Shown here piece after piece: positions 44,446 through 52,103 of a stretch of DNA of 64,000 bases. Positions within the stretch are counted from its first letter, which is position 1. Each line of letters opens with the position of its first letter. The translations under genes and the position numbers were made by a program. This DNA comes from Halioxenophilus sp033283405. Its GTDB lineage: Bacteria > Pseudomonadota > Gammaproteobacteria > Pseudomonadales > Cellvibrionaceae. The stretch is from contig NZ_JAWMQR010000006.1 of the NCBI RefSeq assembly GCF_033283405.1, forward strand, positions 124,001 through 188,000, in the 5' to 3' direction. The notes beneath the pieces are model-generated. The model had not been told where the DNA came from and searched no databases. It saw only the letters and a list, made by a program, of their open reading frames with translations.

Positions 44446-46134
44446 ATGGCTAGGTTAGTACCCAGTATTGCGGTAGAAGATATTGAATTAAAGCCTGAGC
44501 GAGATGTTGCTTCAGTTCTTATAGATCAGCTTCCGAATAACGTTACCGTTCTTCATAGCTATCCGTGGCTAAGGCCGGATCGCAATGATAGGACTGGAAA
44601 GGTGACACTTATCGAAGGCGAGGCTGACTTTTTAATCGTTTGGCCGGAAATGGGCATCCTTGTTATCGAAGTGAAAGGTGGCACTATAAAGTATGACGCT
44701 GATACACGAGGATGGTTCCGCGTGCTTGGTCCAAACGACAAGGCAATTACTGACCCATTCGAGCAAGCTCGAAAGAATACACACCAAATCGTGGATTCGA
44801 TAAGCACCAAAGTTTATGGAGGTCAAAAGCCTCCATTTTCGTTTGGATATGCAGTGATATTTCCTGACTGTATCTATAACGGTGCACTACCGCCTGGAGC
44901 GGATTCAGCCATCACTTTATCCTCAAAGGATTTGAAAGGTATATCCGAAAAAATAGCGCGTGCCCTTCGTCAATGGTCTAGGACAGCTACGCCATATGAG
45001 TTCAGCAAAGATGAGCTTTCAAAAGTCCAACGCGCAATCCTCCCCGCATTCAACATTCTTCCCGTGCTTTTCAGAACGATCGAAGAACAAGAAGAGAAGC
45101 TACTTAGGCTGACCGAAGAACAAATTCGGCTGCTCACCTTTTTGAGTAACAACAAACGAGCTGCTATCGAAGGGGTTGCCGGCTCCGGCAAAACGATGTT
45201 GGCAAAACGCCAAGCCGAAATCTTTGCGGAAAGCGGCAAGAAAACATTGTTCGTTTGTTACAACAAGGAACTTGCCACTTGGTTGAAGCAAGGCGTTCAC
45301 AGTGAGATGAAAGACCTTATTAACGTATATCATTTTCATGGATTATGCGCCCACTTGTGTAAGAAAGCAGGCATCAGATTTTCCCCGCCTGAACATGATA
45401 GCGACACCTTTTGGAAGGAAGAAGCGCCGAACCTCCTATGGGAGGCTGTCGAATTCGTAACTGATAGATATGATGCGGTTGTAGTGGATGAAGCACAGGA
45501 TTTCTACCCTGATTGGTGGCAGCCTCTGGAATTGCTAAATACTGATGAAGAGGACGGGTACTTGTATGTCTTCTACGACCCAGCTCAAAACCTCTTCAAC
45601 AACGGAAAAGTCTTTATTCCAGCAATGGGCGCGCCTTTTCTCTTGCCAACAAATTGCCGCAATACCAAAAAGATTTCAAACACCTGCTCAACGATACTGG
45701 AAAAGGAAATCGCCACGCATCCTCAGGCACCAGAGGGTGTTGCCACAGAATTTATCCTGGATAAGAAACATAAACTTCCTTCGGTGGTAGATTCCATCAT
45801 TAAAAAGTTGGTTTCGAGCGACAAAATATCCAATTCCCAAGTCGTGATCTTATCTCCATCAAAGTTCATGAATTCTTGTCTGAATGGCCAAAACAAAGTT
45901 GGTGGGCAGCCACTGATCTTTGATCCTATGGAGTGGAGAAATGGTGCTGGCATTTTGTTTTCAACCATTCGCTCTTTCAAAGGATTGGAAGCAGATATTG
46001 TTATTCTTATTGATGTCGTAAGACCGGGGTCAATTGAAAATTTCAGCAGTTCAGATTTTTATGTGGCTTGTTCTCGGGCAAAGCATTTATTAAAGATTAT
46101 TTCTAGCGAAGATATTGAGGTATTAAATGTTTGA
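44446..46134 (+). CDS. NERD nuclease-UvrD/Rep-type helicase fusion
   Basis: A 562-residue protein. The N-terminal NERD domain has D61 in EGEADFLIVW and E75/K77 in LVIEVKGGTI, a PD-(D/E)XK nuclease-like centre. The helicase part has Walker A AAIEGVAGSGKTMLAKRQ (about 243-250), Walker B AVVVDEAQDFYPDWWQ, motif V GAGILFSTIRSFKGLEADIV and motif VI YVACSRAKHLL, all of the UvrD/Rep superfamily 1. The ATG at 44446 is 18 bases after the DrmA stop; a longer frame to 44392 runs inside drmA. Such a gene between drmA and drmB is outside the standard DISARM set. A DNA-end processing role is inferred. Confidence 0.85.
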   Translation: MARLVPSIAVEDIELKPERDVASVLIDQLPNNVTVLHSYPWLRPDRNDRTGKVTLIEGEADFLIVWPEMGILVIEVKGGTIKYDADTRGWFRVLGPNDKAITDPFEQARKNTHQIVDSISTKVYGGQKPPFSFGYAVIFPDCIYNGALPPGADSAITLSSKDLKGISEKIARALRQWSRTATPYEFSKDELSKVQRAILPAFNILPVLFRTIEEQEEKLLRLTEEQIRLLTFLSNNKRAAIEGVAGSGKTMLAKRQAEIFAESGKKTLFVCYNKELATWLKQGVHSEMKDLINVYHFHGLCAHLCKKAGIRFSPPEHDSDTFWKEEAPNLLWEAVEFVTDRYDAVVVDEAQDFYPDWWQPLELLNTDEEDGYLYVFYDPAQNLFNNGKVFIPAMGAPFLLPTNCRNTKKISNTCSTILEKEIATHPQAPEGVATEFILDKKHKLPSVVDSIIKKLVSSDKISNSQVVILSPSKFMNSCLNGQNKVGGQPLIFDPMEWRNGAGILFSTIRSFKGLEADIVILIDVVRPGSIENFSSSDFYVACSRAKHLLKIISSEDIEVLNV

Positions 46135-46143
46135 GGTTCGATC

Positions 46144-47997
46144 ATGAACGATAAGTCACCCGTTGGAGAGGTTAGACCAAGCCAGTTGCTATGGACATAT
46201 GGCCCTGGCGCTCTCATTGATCTTCCTAGCATCTCCGTTGTGACGCTAGGAATAGATCAGTGGGAAAAAGACCGCTGCCCTCCGATCGAAGAGGCCCGCT
46301 TATTGGCTGCTGTGAGGAAAGTGCTCGGCCCTCAAGTTGATACTCTCCGTATGCCGCCGTTTCAGAAAAGTGAGCAAGTCGACGTTTGGTCTGCGGAGGC
46401 TAATATTGGGGTTCCTGTACGGCCTTTCCCTCGCTGGCTCCGCTGCGTGAAATGTGGACTTCTCTCGGAATACGATATTGATCTCTTCGAAATAAAGGAA
46501 AATCGATATCGTCCAGAGCAAACACGCTTTGTTCACAAGGCCTGCAAAGGGTCTAAAGGTGATCTTCCTGCCAAAGATGCTGATGCTGTACCTGCACGTT
46601 TCTTGTTGGCTTGTCGAAACGGACACTTAGATGATTTCCCTTGGCATTACTTCGTGCATAGCGGCCCTTCGGACTGCAAGGGCACATTACGTTTCTTCGA
46701 AAGCGGTGCTTCTTTGCAAACTGAAAACCTTTGGGTGAAATGCGATGAGTGTGGCGCTTCAAGAAATATGGCCTTTGCTTTTGGCCGCGAAGGTAAGGAG
46801 AACCTTCCAGGGTGCCGTGGTAGGCATGCGCACTTGGATTTGTTTGAGGAGAATTGCTCTGAGGAAGCGCGAGCCGTTTTGCTTGGGGCAACCAATGCCT
46901 GGTTTCCTGTTACCTTATCTGCGCTGGCAATACCTTTAGCAAAAGACCCAATATCACAATTAGTGCAGGATGGTTGGGATTACTTTCAGGATTTAGAGTC
47001 GGAAAGCGAAGTTGCAATTACCGTTAAAACTTTGAAAAAAACAGGAGCATTACCCGGAATAGATAAGCACGATGCAAAAGCAATTTGGGAAGTCATAGAA
47101 TCCATCAAATCTGGAAAAGCCACTGACTCAATATCCGAAGCGGATATAAAAGGGCCGGAATGGGATGTTCTGATTGATCCAAATCCTCCTACGGATTGGC
47201 CACATTTCTTGAGTAGAAATGTTGAGGCTCCGAAAGGTTTTGAAAATAAAATAAAGAGTGTTTTGCTTTTGGAGCGGCTTCGTGAAGTAAATGCTTTGGT
47301 GGGATTTACCAGAGTTGAAGCTCAGGAAGGTACTATTGGTAATGGCGATGGACCAGAAATGGCGAGCCTCAGCCGGACGCCGCCTGACTGGGTTCCTGCC
47401 AGCCAAGTTCACGGCGAAGGCATCTTCATTCGTTTCGACGAGGATGTATTGACTAAGTGGGAAAAGCTGAGTGCTGTAGAGGATATTCGCAGCAAGCTAT
47501 TCGAAGGTCATCAAGGTTGGCGAAATGCCAGACGACTTGACCCTGACGAAGATTTTCCTGGTGTGCGTTATGCGATGCTTCATACGTTAGCGCATCTTCT
47601 CATAAGGGAATTGGCGTTGGAGTGCGGATACAACGCGGCGAGTATTCGTGAAAGAATTTATGCGGACACCGAAACTGGCGACCCTCAAGCTGGCGTATTA
47701 ATTTACACGGCAGCAGCAGATTCCGATGGCACATTGGGAGGCCTTGTTGATCTTGGAAAACCTGAGAATTTAGGAAGATTGTTAGGACAGGCTCTTAACA
47801 GAGCCAAGATTTGTTCTTCTGACCCATTATGCTCAGAGCATCATCCTGGCAAGGATAAGTCATTGCACGCTGCCGCTTGCCACGCATGCAGCTTCGTTGC
47901 TGAAACATCTTGCGAACGAGGCAATCGTTATCTAGATCGCACCTTGTTGGTGTCTACACTCGAACGTACGGATGCGGCATTCTTTGATGACTGTTGA
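46144..47997 (+). CDS. drmB: DISARM protein DrmB (DUF1998)
   Basis: A 617-residue protein. It begins GEVRPSQLLWTYGPGALIDL, a DrmB hallmark. Cysteine pairs CVKCGLLSEYD, ACRNGHLDDFPWHYFVH and CDECGASRNMAF near residues 100-200 suggest zinc knuckles. The C-terminal DUF1998 region contains MLHTLAHLLIRELALECGY and a final Cys/His cluster ACHACSFVAETSCERGN. DrmB binds DrmA and is required for protection; it has no motor of its own. It starts ten bases after the NERD-helicase stop, and its end lies at or within the start of drmC. Confidence 0.93.
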   Translation: MNDKSPVGEVRPSQLLWTYGPGALIDLPSISVVTLGIDQWEKDRCPPIEEARLLAAVRKVLGPQVDTLRMPPFQKSEQVDVWSAEANIGVPVRPFPRWLRCVKCGLLSEYDIDLFEIKENRYRPEQTRFVHKACKGSKGDLPAKDADAVPARFLLACRNGHLDDFPWHYFVHSGPSDCKGTLRFFESGASLQTENLWVKCDECGASRNMAFAFGREGKENLPGCRGRHAHLDLFEENCSEEARAVLLGATNAWFPVTLSALAIPLAKDPISQLVQDGWDYFQDLESESEVAITVKTLKKTGALPGIDKHDAKAIWEVIESIKSGKATDSISEADIKGPEWDVLIDPNPPTDWPHFLSRNVEAPKGFENKIKSVLLLERLREVNALVGFTRVEAQEGTIGNGDGPEMASLSRTPPDWVPASQVHGEGIFIRFDEDVLTKWEKLSAVEDIRSKLFEGHQGWRNARRLDPDEDFPGVRYAMLHTLAHLLIRELALECGYNAASIRERIYADTETGDPQAGVLIYTAAADSDGTLGGLVDLGKPENLGRLLGQALNRAKICSSDPLCSEHHPGKDKSLHAAACHACSFVAETSCERGNRYLDRTLLVSTLERTDAAFFDDC

Positions 47998-48760
47998 TAT
48001 GAATTCATTGCTGAAATCCATATTTGAATTGGTGGAACAAGTTTCTCCTAAGAAGCTTGAGCAAGTCGCTGACCATATCGCATTGCTTGAATCGAATTCG
48101 ACCATAAAATCAACAGATTTCTTTTCAACGCCAGCAGCAGGCAGGCTTTTCGATAAGGTCATCAATGAATGGCGGAGTTCGGATATTTCTGCCCAAGAAT
48201 TAGCTGGAATGATTAGGGGTGCGAGCCATGCGCTCAACATGGCAAAGAATGAAGTTTCCACTGAATTGATTTGGACTGGCCCGACGACGCCAATAGTCTC
48301 GACTCGAAGAACAGAGCAAGCACTCATCGAAGTAATTGATAGCTCAGCTTCTAACTTGTTTGTAGTAAGTTTTGTTGCGTATGAAATCCCTTTGTTTGCT
48401 AGCGCAATCGAAAATGCTATAAATCGTGGTGTAACAGTATCATTGCTTTTGGAATCCTCAGACAAGCATGGCGGCTCAGTTACCATAGATGTGATAGGGA
48501 AAATGAAGCAAGCTTTACCTGGAGTAAACCTTTATTGCTGGGAGTCCAAGGATACAGAATTCGAAGGCGCAAAGGTGCATGCGAAAGTGGCCGTTGCTGA
48601 TCACAAAAAGTGCTTTATATCTAGCGCTAATCTTACTGGTCATGCGATGAATAAGAATATGGAAGCGGGTGTCATAATCACTGGAGGCCATGTGCCTGAT
48701 AATTTGCATCGTCATCTTGATGCGTTAGTAAAAACAGGCGTAATTGAAACAATAACATAG
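47987..48760 (+). CDS. drmC: DISARM protein DrmC (phospholipase D-type)
   Basis: About 257 residues with one clear PLD motif HAKVAVADHKKCFISSAN near residue 198, the HxKxxxxD centre followed by the usual S-x-N. VSTRRTEQALIEVIDSSASN starts the PLD fold. DrmC is the accessory nuclease-like member of DISARM and not always essential. Three in-frame ATGs are possible (47972, 47987, 47999); 47987 overlaps the drmB stop by 11 bases and is taken here, 47999 is nearly as likely. It is the last gene of the defence operon and meets a strong inverted repeat 24 bases after its stop. Confidence 0.9.
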   Translation: MTVDMNSLLKSIFELVEQVSPKKLEQVADHIALLESNSTIKSTDFFSTPAAGRLFDKVINEWRSSDISAQELAGMIRGASHALNMAKNEVSTELIWTGPTTPIVSTRRTEQALIEVIDSSASNLFVVSFVAYEIPLFASAIENAINRGVTVSLLLESSDKHGGSVTIDVIGKMKQALPGVNLYCWESKDTEFEGAKVHAKVAVADHKKCFISSANLTGHAMNKNMEAGVIITGGHVPDNLHRHLDALVKTGVIETIT

Positions 48761-48784
48761 TTTTTCCACCTTGCTGCAACCGTT

Positions 48785-48811
48785 GTTTCAAGGGCTGAAA
48801 GCCCTTGAAAC
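48785..48811. terminator. Bidirectional hairpin at the end of the DISARM operon
   Basis: GTTTCAAGGGCT (48785-48796) and AGCCCTTGAAAC (48800-48811) form a perfect 12-bp stem with a three-base loop. It lies between drmC (plus) and a small minus-strand gene whose stop is inside the stem, so it can end both transcripts. Confidence 0.75.
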
Positions 48812-48967
48812 TAATTCTCTTTGAATATTTTCGATTGAGGCAAGTGCATTGCGGCGCTGATGAGTATCAGAGTTGCTTTTAGCGAGTTCGTTAAAAGCGT
48901 AACGCAGTAATGCATGCAGCTCATTTTCATTCAGTTTTGCCAATTCAAATCGCGTAACGAGTTTCAT
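48788..48967 (-). CDS. Small helical protein of 59 residues
   Basis: The ATG at 48967 has a strong GGAGG site six bases before. The product MKLVTRFELAKLNENELHAL then LRYAFNELAKSNSDTHQRRN is helical and Leu/Ala-rich with no cysteine. I associate this kind of short protein with integrative elements, but know no function. The stop lies in the hairpin that also closes the DISARM operon. It is too short for routine gene finding but the ribosome site and composition favour a real gene. Confidence 0.72.
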   Translation of the reverse strand: MKLVTRFELAKLNENELHALLRYAFNELAKSNSDTHQRRNALASIENIQRELVSRAFSP

Positions 48968-49505
48968 TGTTACCTCCTTCAGTTTGGAGGCCGTAAAACC
49001 TTTTCACGGCCTTTGATGGCCGCGCATTTGCGAAATAAAGCGCATGGGAAGTTGCACCCGATCCGGTGCGGATCAGGTCAAAACGGATGTGGAGAAACCT
49101 TTAGCGTTTGCTGCTTACCAGCTTTGTTTTCTGCTCTGGCTTCAAAGGTGTCCGGGAATAAGGCGTTATGGTGTTCAAGTTGAAGGGAGGAGAGATGGAA
49201 TTGTTATGCGCCAGTTTGAATTTGGTAAAAAAGTAAATGTGTTTGGGCGTTTCCCTTCGGGCCGCGCTTTAACGCCTTCGCTAGTCGCTCATCCCTTACG
49301 GGACTAAAGGGCTAGCAATCGCTAACGTATAGAGGGGCGTTGCACCCCCTCAAAATAAAGAAAAATGACGGTTTCCATTGGCGCTAACGCTGATGGACCC
49401 TCCGCAATTTTTCCTGATTTTTTCACCCCCGCCTAGTCGCCCTAGTCGGCAGAAGCGCAGGCGCAGCGCTTGCGCTTTTAAACTGACAAAGAAAGGGTGA
49501 ATATC
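48968..49505. other. Gene-free region between the small gene and ardA
   Basis: About 540 bp. It should hold the minus-strand promoter of the 59-residue gene and the plus-strand promoter of ardA. GGAGGAGAG at about 49186 precedes only a 13-codon frame (MELLCASLNLVKK). The stretch 49240-49330 is rich in short GC hairpins (GGGCGTTTCCCTTCGGGCCG and similar) resembling repeats seen in mobile elements. Confidence 0.4.
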
Positions 49506-50015
49506 ATGTGTGAACCAAGAATCTACGTTGTTGATTTGGCTGCTTACAATAACGGAAAATTGCACGGTGTTTGGATTGATGCCGCGCTTGAGCTGGACGA
49601 CATCCAGGAAGCCGTAGCCAAAATGTTAAAGGCAAGCCCGGAAGGCTTTGCCGAAGAATACGCCATTCATGATTATGAAGGTTTCGGCTCTTACCGCGTG
49701 AGCGAGTATGAAGGGCTGGAATCCGTTCATGAGGTGGCTTGCTTTATCGAAGAGCATGACGAGCTGGGCGCGGAATTGCTGGCACATTTCAGTAGTATTG
49801 ACGAGGCCCGCACCGCTATAGAAGAAAATTATTCGGGCTGTTATGAATCTGTTGCTGATTTTGCCGAGGAGTTAACCGAAGATTCCGTGCAAATACCGGA
49901 AAGCCTTGCCCGGTATATTGATTACAACGCGATGGCCTACGACATGGAAGTTAGCGGCGATATTTTCACCATTGAGCTGGGACACAGAGAGGTGCATATA
50001 TTTTGGAGCCGTTAA
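49506..50015 (+). CDS. ardA: Antirestriction protein ArdA
   Basis: A 169-residue highly acidic protein starting MCEPRIYVVDLAAYNNGKLH then GVWIDAALELDDIQEAVAKM, diagnostic for ArdA. Later YAIHDYEGFGSYRVSEYEGL and EENYSGCYESVADFAEELTE complete the DNA-mimic pattern. ArdA imitates bent B-DNA and blocks type I restriction enzymes of a new host during transfer. The ATG at 49506 is preferred to a GTG at 49497 because AAAGGG stands before it. It faces the relaxase operon and is the element's counter-defence gene. Confidence 0.95.
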   Translation: MCEPRIYVVDLAAYNNGKLHGVWIDAALELDDIQEAVAKMLKASPEGFAEEYAIHDYEGFGSYRVSEYEGLESVHEVACFIEEHDELGAELLAHFSSIDEARTAIEENYSGCYESVADFAEELTEDSVQIPESLARYIDYNAMAYDMEVSGDIFTIELGHREVHIFWSR

Positions 50016-50062
50016 CGCGGCTCCTTTCTCTGGTTAAATTTTAGACTCATGGTTTTCGCGGG

Positions 50063-50097
50063 CTTGCGCTGAAAGCCATTTAGGCTTTCAGCGCAAG
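50063..50097. terminator. 15-bp inverted repeat after ardA
   Basis: CTTGCGCTGAAAGCC (50063-50077) and GGCTTTCAGCGCAAG (50083-50097) form a perfect 15-bp stem with a five-base loop, 48 bases after the ardA stop. There is no T-run, so it may be a weak terminator or an RNA-stabilising stem. Confidence 0.6.
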
Positions 50098-50131
50098 ATG
50101 CCTTCACCCTTTGGCAAGCGCGAAAGCAAAA

Positions 50132-50154
50132 AGCCGCCAGTTTTGCTGGCGGCT
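50132..50154 (-). terminator. Terminator of the relaxase operon
   Basis: AGCCGCCAG (50132-50140) pairs with CTGGCGGCT (50146-50154). Read on the minus strand the stem is followed by a T-rich stretch. The relaxase gene ends 30 bases before it in that direction. Confidence 0.8.
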
Positions 50155-50183
50155 GAATATTAAGTGATCACCCCTTAAGGACA

Positions 50184-51515
50184 CTATATTTCCGGCTCAT
50201 GCCCACGATCTCGGCTTTTATCACGTTTTGGCGCGGGCTTTCGTTCCTTCTCGTGCAGCTCTGAGCGCTTACGGTATTCATCCTTCAGATTACTGGATTT
50301 TCCAGTTTTCAAATCCCGGTAATCCTCAATATCCTGGCGTAACAGCTCGATTTCCAGCTCATGAGTATGGATTTCGCTGCGCTGGCGCAGGCTGAGCTGC
50401 TGGCGTTGTTGGATATGCTTGAATATCAGCTCATCTTTCTCCTGCCGATCACGCTGGAGGGCAACAAGCGCATCGCGTTCATTTTGGCGTTTTGTCTTTT
50501 CGTACTTACCTGTAAGCCGATGCCAGATACCCATAAGCCCCTTGGATAGGCGCTGTGATCGCTCTTTTGTTTCAGCATCCCAGCGTTTGCTGTGGGATTG
50601 CTCCAAAAGTTGCCGCTCTTTGCGCTGTTCTTCGACTAGGCGCTGGCGCTTGAATTCAAAGGCTGCTGAGCGTTTGGTTTTGGTTGCCTCAGCATCGGCA
50701 AGGTGCTGCTGAAGCTTTTGGGACATATCCGCCGCGATTTTGGCTTTCGTTTGCTCAATAGATGGCAGCGTTTTCTGATCACCCAGGCGATCACGAACTT
50801 CCTTGGTTTTTACCCCTGTATATCTTGCGACAGCATAAGTTTCACCACGGTAATCGACTGCAACAAAGCCGCGCCGATCACCACGAGCCAGAACAAAGCC
50901 CTTGCTGTGCAGAGCTTGAGAAAAGGCATTGCAGTTATCAGAGATAGCCCAGCATTCCTGGAAAGTGCGCTTAATCTCTTTAGGGCTTAGCCCCACGCGG
51001 CGGGATTGTTGCCATTCCTCACGGCTGAAGTTGAGAGGGTTCCGATCCTTGCGGTCTATGATGCCTGGCGGAATTTTCCAGCCATGCTCCAAATACAGCT
51101 CCCTGGATAGGTCTTTTAGCTTCATTTTGTAGAAAGGCAGATTGATAGCCTTCATCTCGTCTGTGTCGATCCTCGACCAGACCACATGGGCATGGCGGCG
51201 GCCTTCTTTCTCGTGGAATACGACTGCGCGGGGCTGATCTTCCAGGCCGAGCTTTTGTTCTATCTGCTCGATAGCCGTTTCAAACACCTCAATCGGCACG
51301 CGCTCATTTGGTGGCGGGCTGAGGCTGAGGGAGAAAAAGGGCTGTTTTGCGCGAGTACCCTTGCTTACGGCATGGATTTCATTGAAGGCAGAGGGCAGGT
51401 CTTCAGACATAAAGCCCCGCAGCTCATGAACCTCGACATGTTCATTGTCTTCGGTTTTGAGCAGATGAGCCGCGAGCTGTTTACCGCCTGAGCGCTGGCT
51501 TCCCTTCAAAATCAT
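50184..51515 (-). CDS. Relaxase/mobilization nuclease
   Basis: A 443-residue protein. It begins MILKGSQRSGGKQLAAHLLK then HVEVHELRGFMSEDL, typical of a MobP-like mobilization nuclease family. The metal-binding histidines are H101 in VVFHEKEGRR and H108/H110 in HAHVVWSRID. A C-terminal Arg/Lys/Gln-rich coiled coil (residues about 260-430) follows. The enzyme nicks the transfer origin and leads the strand through the channel. It begins two bases after the MobC-like stop. No tyrosine can be assigned as the nucleophile with certainty. In the circular element this gene lies downstream of the recombinase. Confidence 0.9.
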   Translation of the reverse strand: MILKGSQRSGGKQLAAHLLKTEDNEHVEVHELRGFMSEDLPSAFNEIHAVSKGTRAKQPFFSLSLSPPPNERVPIEVFETAIEQIEQKLGLEDQPRAVVFHEKEGRRHAHVVWSRIDTDEMKAINLPFYKMKLKDLSRELYLEHGWKIPPGIIDRKDRNPLNFSREEWQQSRRVGLSPKEIKRTFQECWAISDNCNAFSQALHSKGFVLARGDRRGFVAVDYRGETYAVARYTGVKTKEVRDRLGDQKTLPSIEQTKAKIAADMSQKLQQHLADAEATKTKRSAAFEFKRQRLVEEQRKERQLLEQSHSKRWDAETKERSQRLSKGLMGIWHRLTGKYEKTKRQNERDALVALQRDRQEKDELIFKHIQQRQQLSLRQRSEIHTHELEIELLRQDIEDYRDLKTGKSSNLKDEYRKRSELHEKERKPAPKRDKSRDRGHEPEI

Positions 51516-51517
51516 GG

Positions 51518-51922
51518 CTACACCTCCGAGGAGTAATAGCCCAGAGCCTGCATAAGCAATATGCGCATGGTTCTTACATCGTCACAGGCATTTTGGAGTG
51601 CCTTTTCGGTATCCGGTGTGACTGGCAAGGAGCCTGAATTGGCTGCTTTGGCAAGTTGGTTGACGTTGCTGGCAAGGCGGGATTCACCCAGTTTACCCAG
51701 TAATTCACCCAGGGCTTTTTCGTCTTTTAGAGGCTTTCTGGTGCGGCTGCGCCGTTTTCTCGGCGCTTCTGTGCCGCCAAAGAGCTTCGAGCGAATATAG
51801 GCTCCCAGAGGACGATTGCCAGCCGATTGTTCCAGGGCAGCGCGTTCCTCAAAGGTCAGTCTGAGCGAGAATGGGGTTGGTAACTTGCTGTTTTTGTTTG
51901 AGTTTGTAGGAGGAGTGCTCAT
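51518..51922 (-). CDS. MobC-like relaxosome accessory protein
   Basis: A 134-residue protein. A ribbon-helix-helix style start (FSLRLTFEERAALEQSAGNR then PLGAYIRSKLFG) and a C-terminal helix ESRLASNVNQLAKAANSGSL match the MobC/relaxosome family, which bends DNA at the transfer origin. A basic RRSRTRKPLK linker joins them. The ATG at 51922 is preceded by AAGGAGG and shares its first base with a TAA (TAATG), the stop of the recombinase tail in the circular form. The relaxase gene follows two bases after. Confidence 0.85.
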   Translation of the reverse strand: MSTPPTNSNKNSKLPTPFSLRLTFEERAALEQSAGNRPLGAYIRSKLFGGTEAPRKRRSRTRKPLKDEKALGELLGKLGESRLASNVNQLAKAANSGSLPVTPDTEKALQNACDDVRTMRILLMQALGYYSSEV

Positions 51923-52026
51923 TACGCCACCTCCTTGAAGAATGGTGCATACTTCTTGAGAAAGTCATTCCATTCCTCTAATGTCTGGAAAAGGCGGTTC
52001 GAAGTTTCTCCTTCGAAGTGCGCCAT
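51922..52026 (-). CDS. Orphan 3' end of the recombinase gene stranded at attR
   Basis: On the minus strand the core ATGGCGCACT opens a frame of 34 codons, MAHFEGETSNRLFQTLEEWN and then FLKKYAPFFKEVA, ending in TAA. Joined to the left end at the core, this frame is exactly in phase with recombinase codon 503. It is therefore the native C-terminus, separated from its gene by integration. The TAA overlaps the mobC ATG (TAATG), and the mobC ribosome site lies in its last codons. In the integrated state it may be read as a short leader of mobC. Confidence 0.82.
   Translation of the reverse strand: MAHFEGETSNRLFQTLEEWNDFLKKYAPFFKEVA
52017..52026. other. attR core
   Basis: AGTGCGCCAT, identical to the tRNA-Arg end at 21047-21056. 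Left of it is element DNA; right of it starts the tRNA terminator of the chromosome. Confidence 0.85.
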
Positions 52027-52035
52027 ACAAAAAAG

Positions 52036-52060
52036 AACCCGCCCTTGTGGCGGGTTTTTT
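52036..52060 (+). terminator. Displaced terminator of tRNA-Arg
   Basis: AACCCGCC (52036-52043) pairs with GGCGGGTT (52049-52056), followed by T-rich DNA. The layout after the CCA matches that after tRNA-Ser (CCATACAAA then the hairpin), which marks it as the original flank of tRNA-Arg. Confidence 0.85.
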
Positions 52061-52103
52061 GTATTTTGTATTTGGTATTTGGTATTTGTGCAGTGTGCAC
52101 CTC

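Larger units (their letters stand above)
21047..52026. mobile_element. 31-kb integrative mobilizable element in tRNA-Arg carrying extended DISARM
   Basis: Bounded by AGTGCGCCAT at 21047-21056 (inside tRNA-Arg) and 52017-52026. It carries a large serine recombinase at the left end, a relaxase and MobC-like protein at the right end, a TraG/VirD4-type coupling protein with membrane partners, a defence block at 30174-48760 and ArdA. I see no VirB4, VirB6, VirB8-10 or pilus genes, so it should be mobilised by another conjugative element. Base composition is visibly more AT-rich than the chromosome on the left, especially in the defence block. After the right core the sequence continues with a tRNA-type terminator, as expected for the displaced chromosomal flank. 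Reading frame continuity across the joined ends (see recombinase) independently supports these ends. Confidence 0.88.

Noticed and set aside
30174..48760. The defence block as BREX or a classical type I restriction system
   Set aside because: No PglZ, BrxC, HsdR or HsdS features; DrmA, DrmB, DrmC and DrmD patterns fit DISARM.
49044..49307. An 87-codon plus-strand frame between the small gene and ardA
   Set aside because: No ribosome site, mixed composition and overlap with GC-hairpin repeats; no recognisable protein.
21047..52026. The element as a self-transmissible ICE
   Set aside because: No VirB4-type ATPase, channel or pilus genes are present in the bounded interval.
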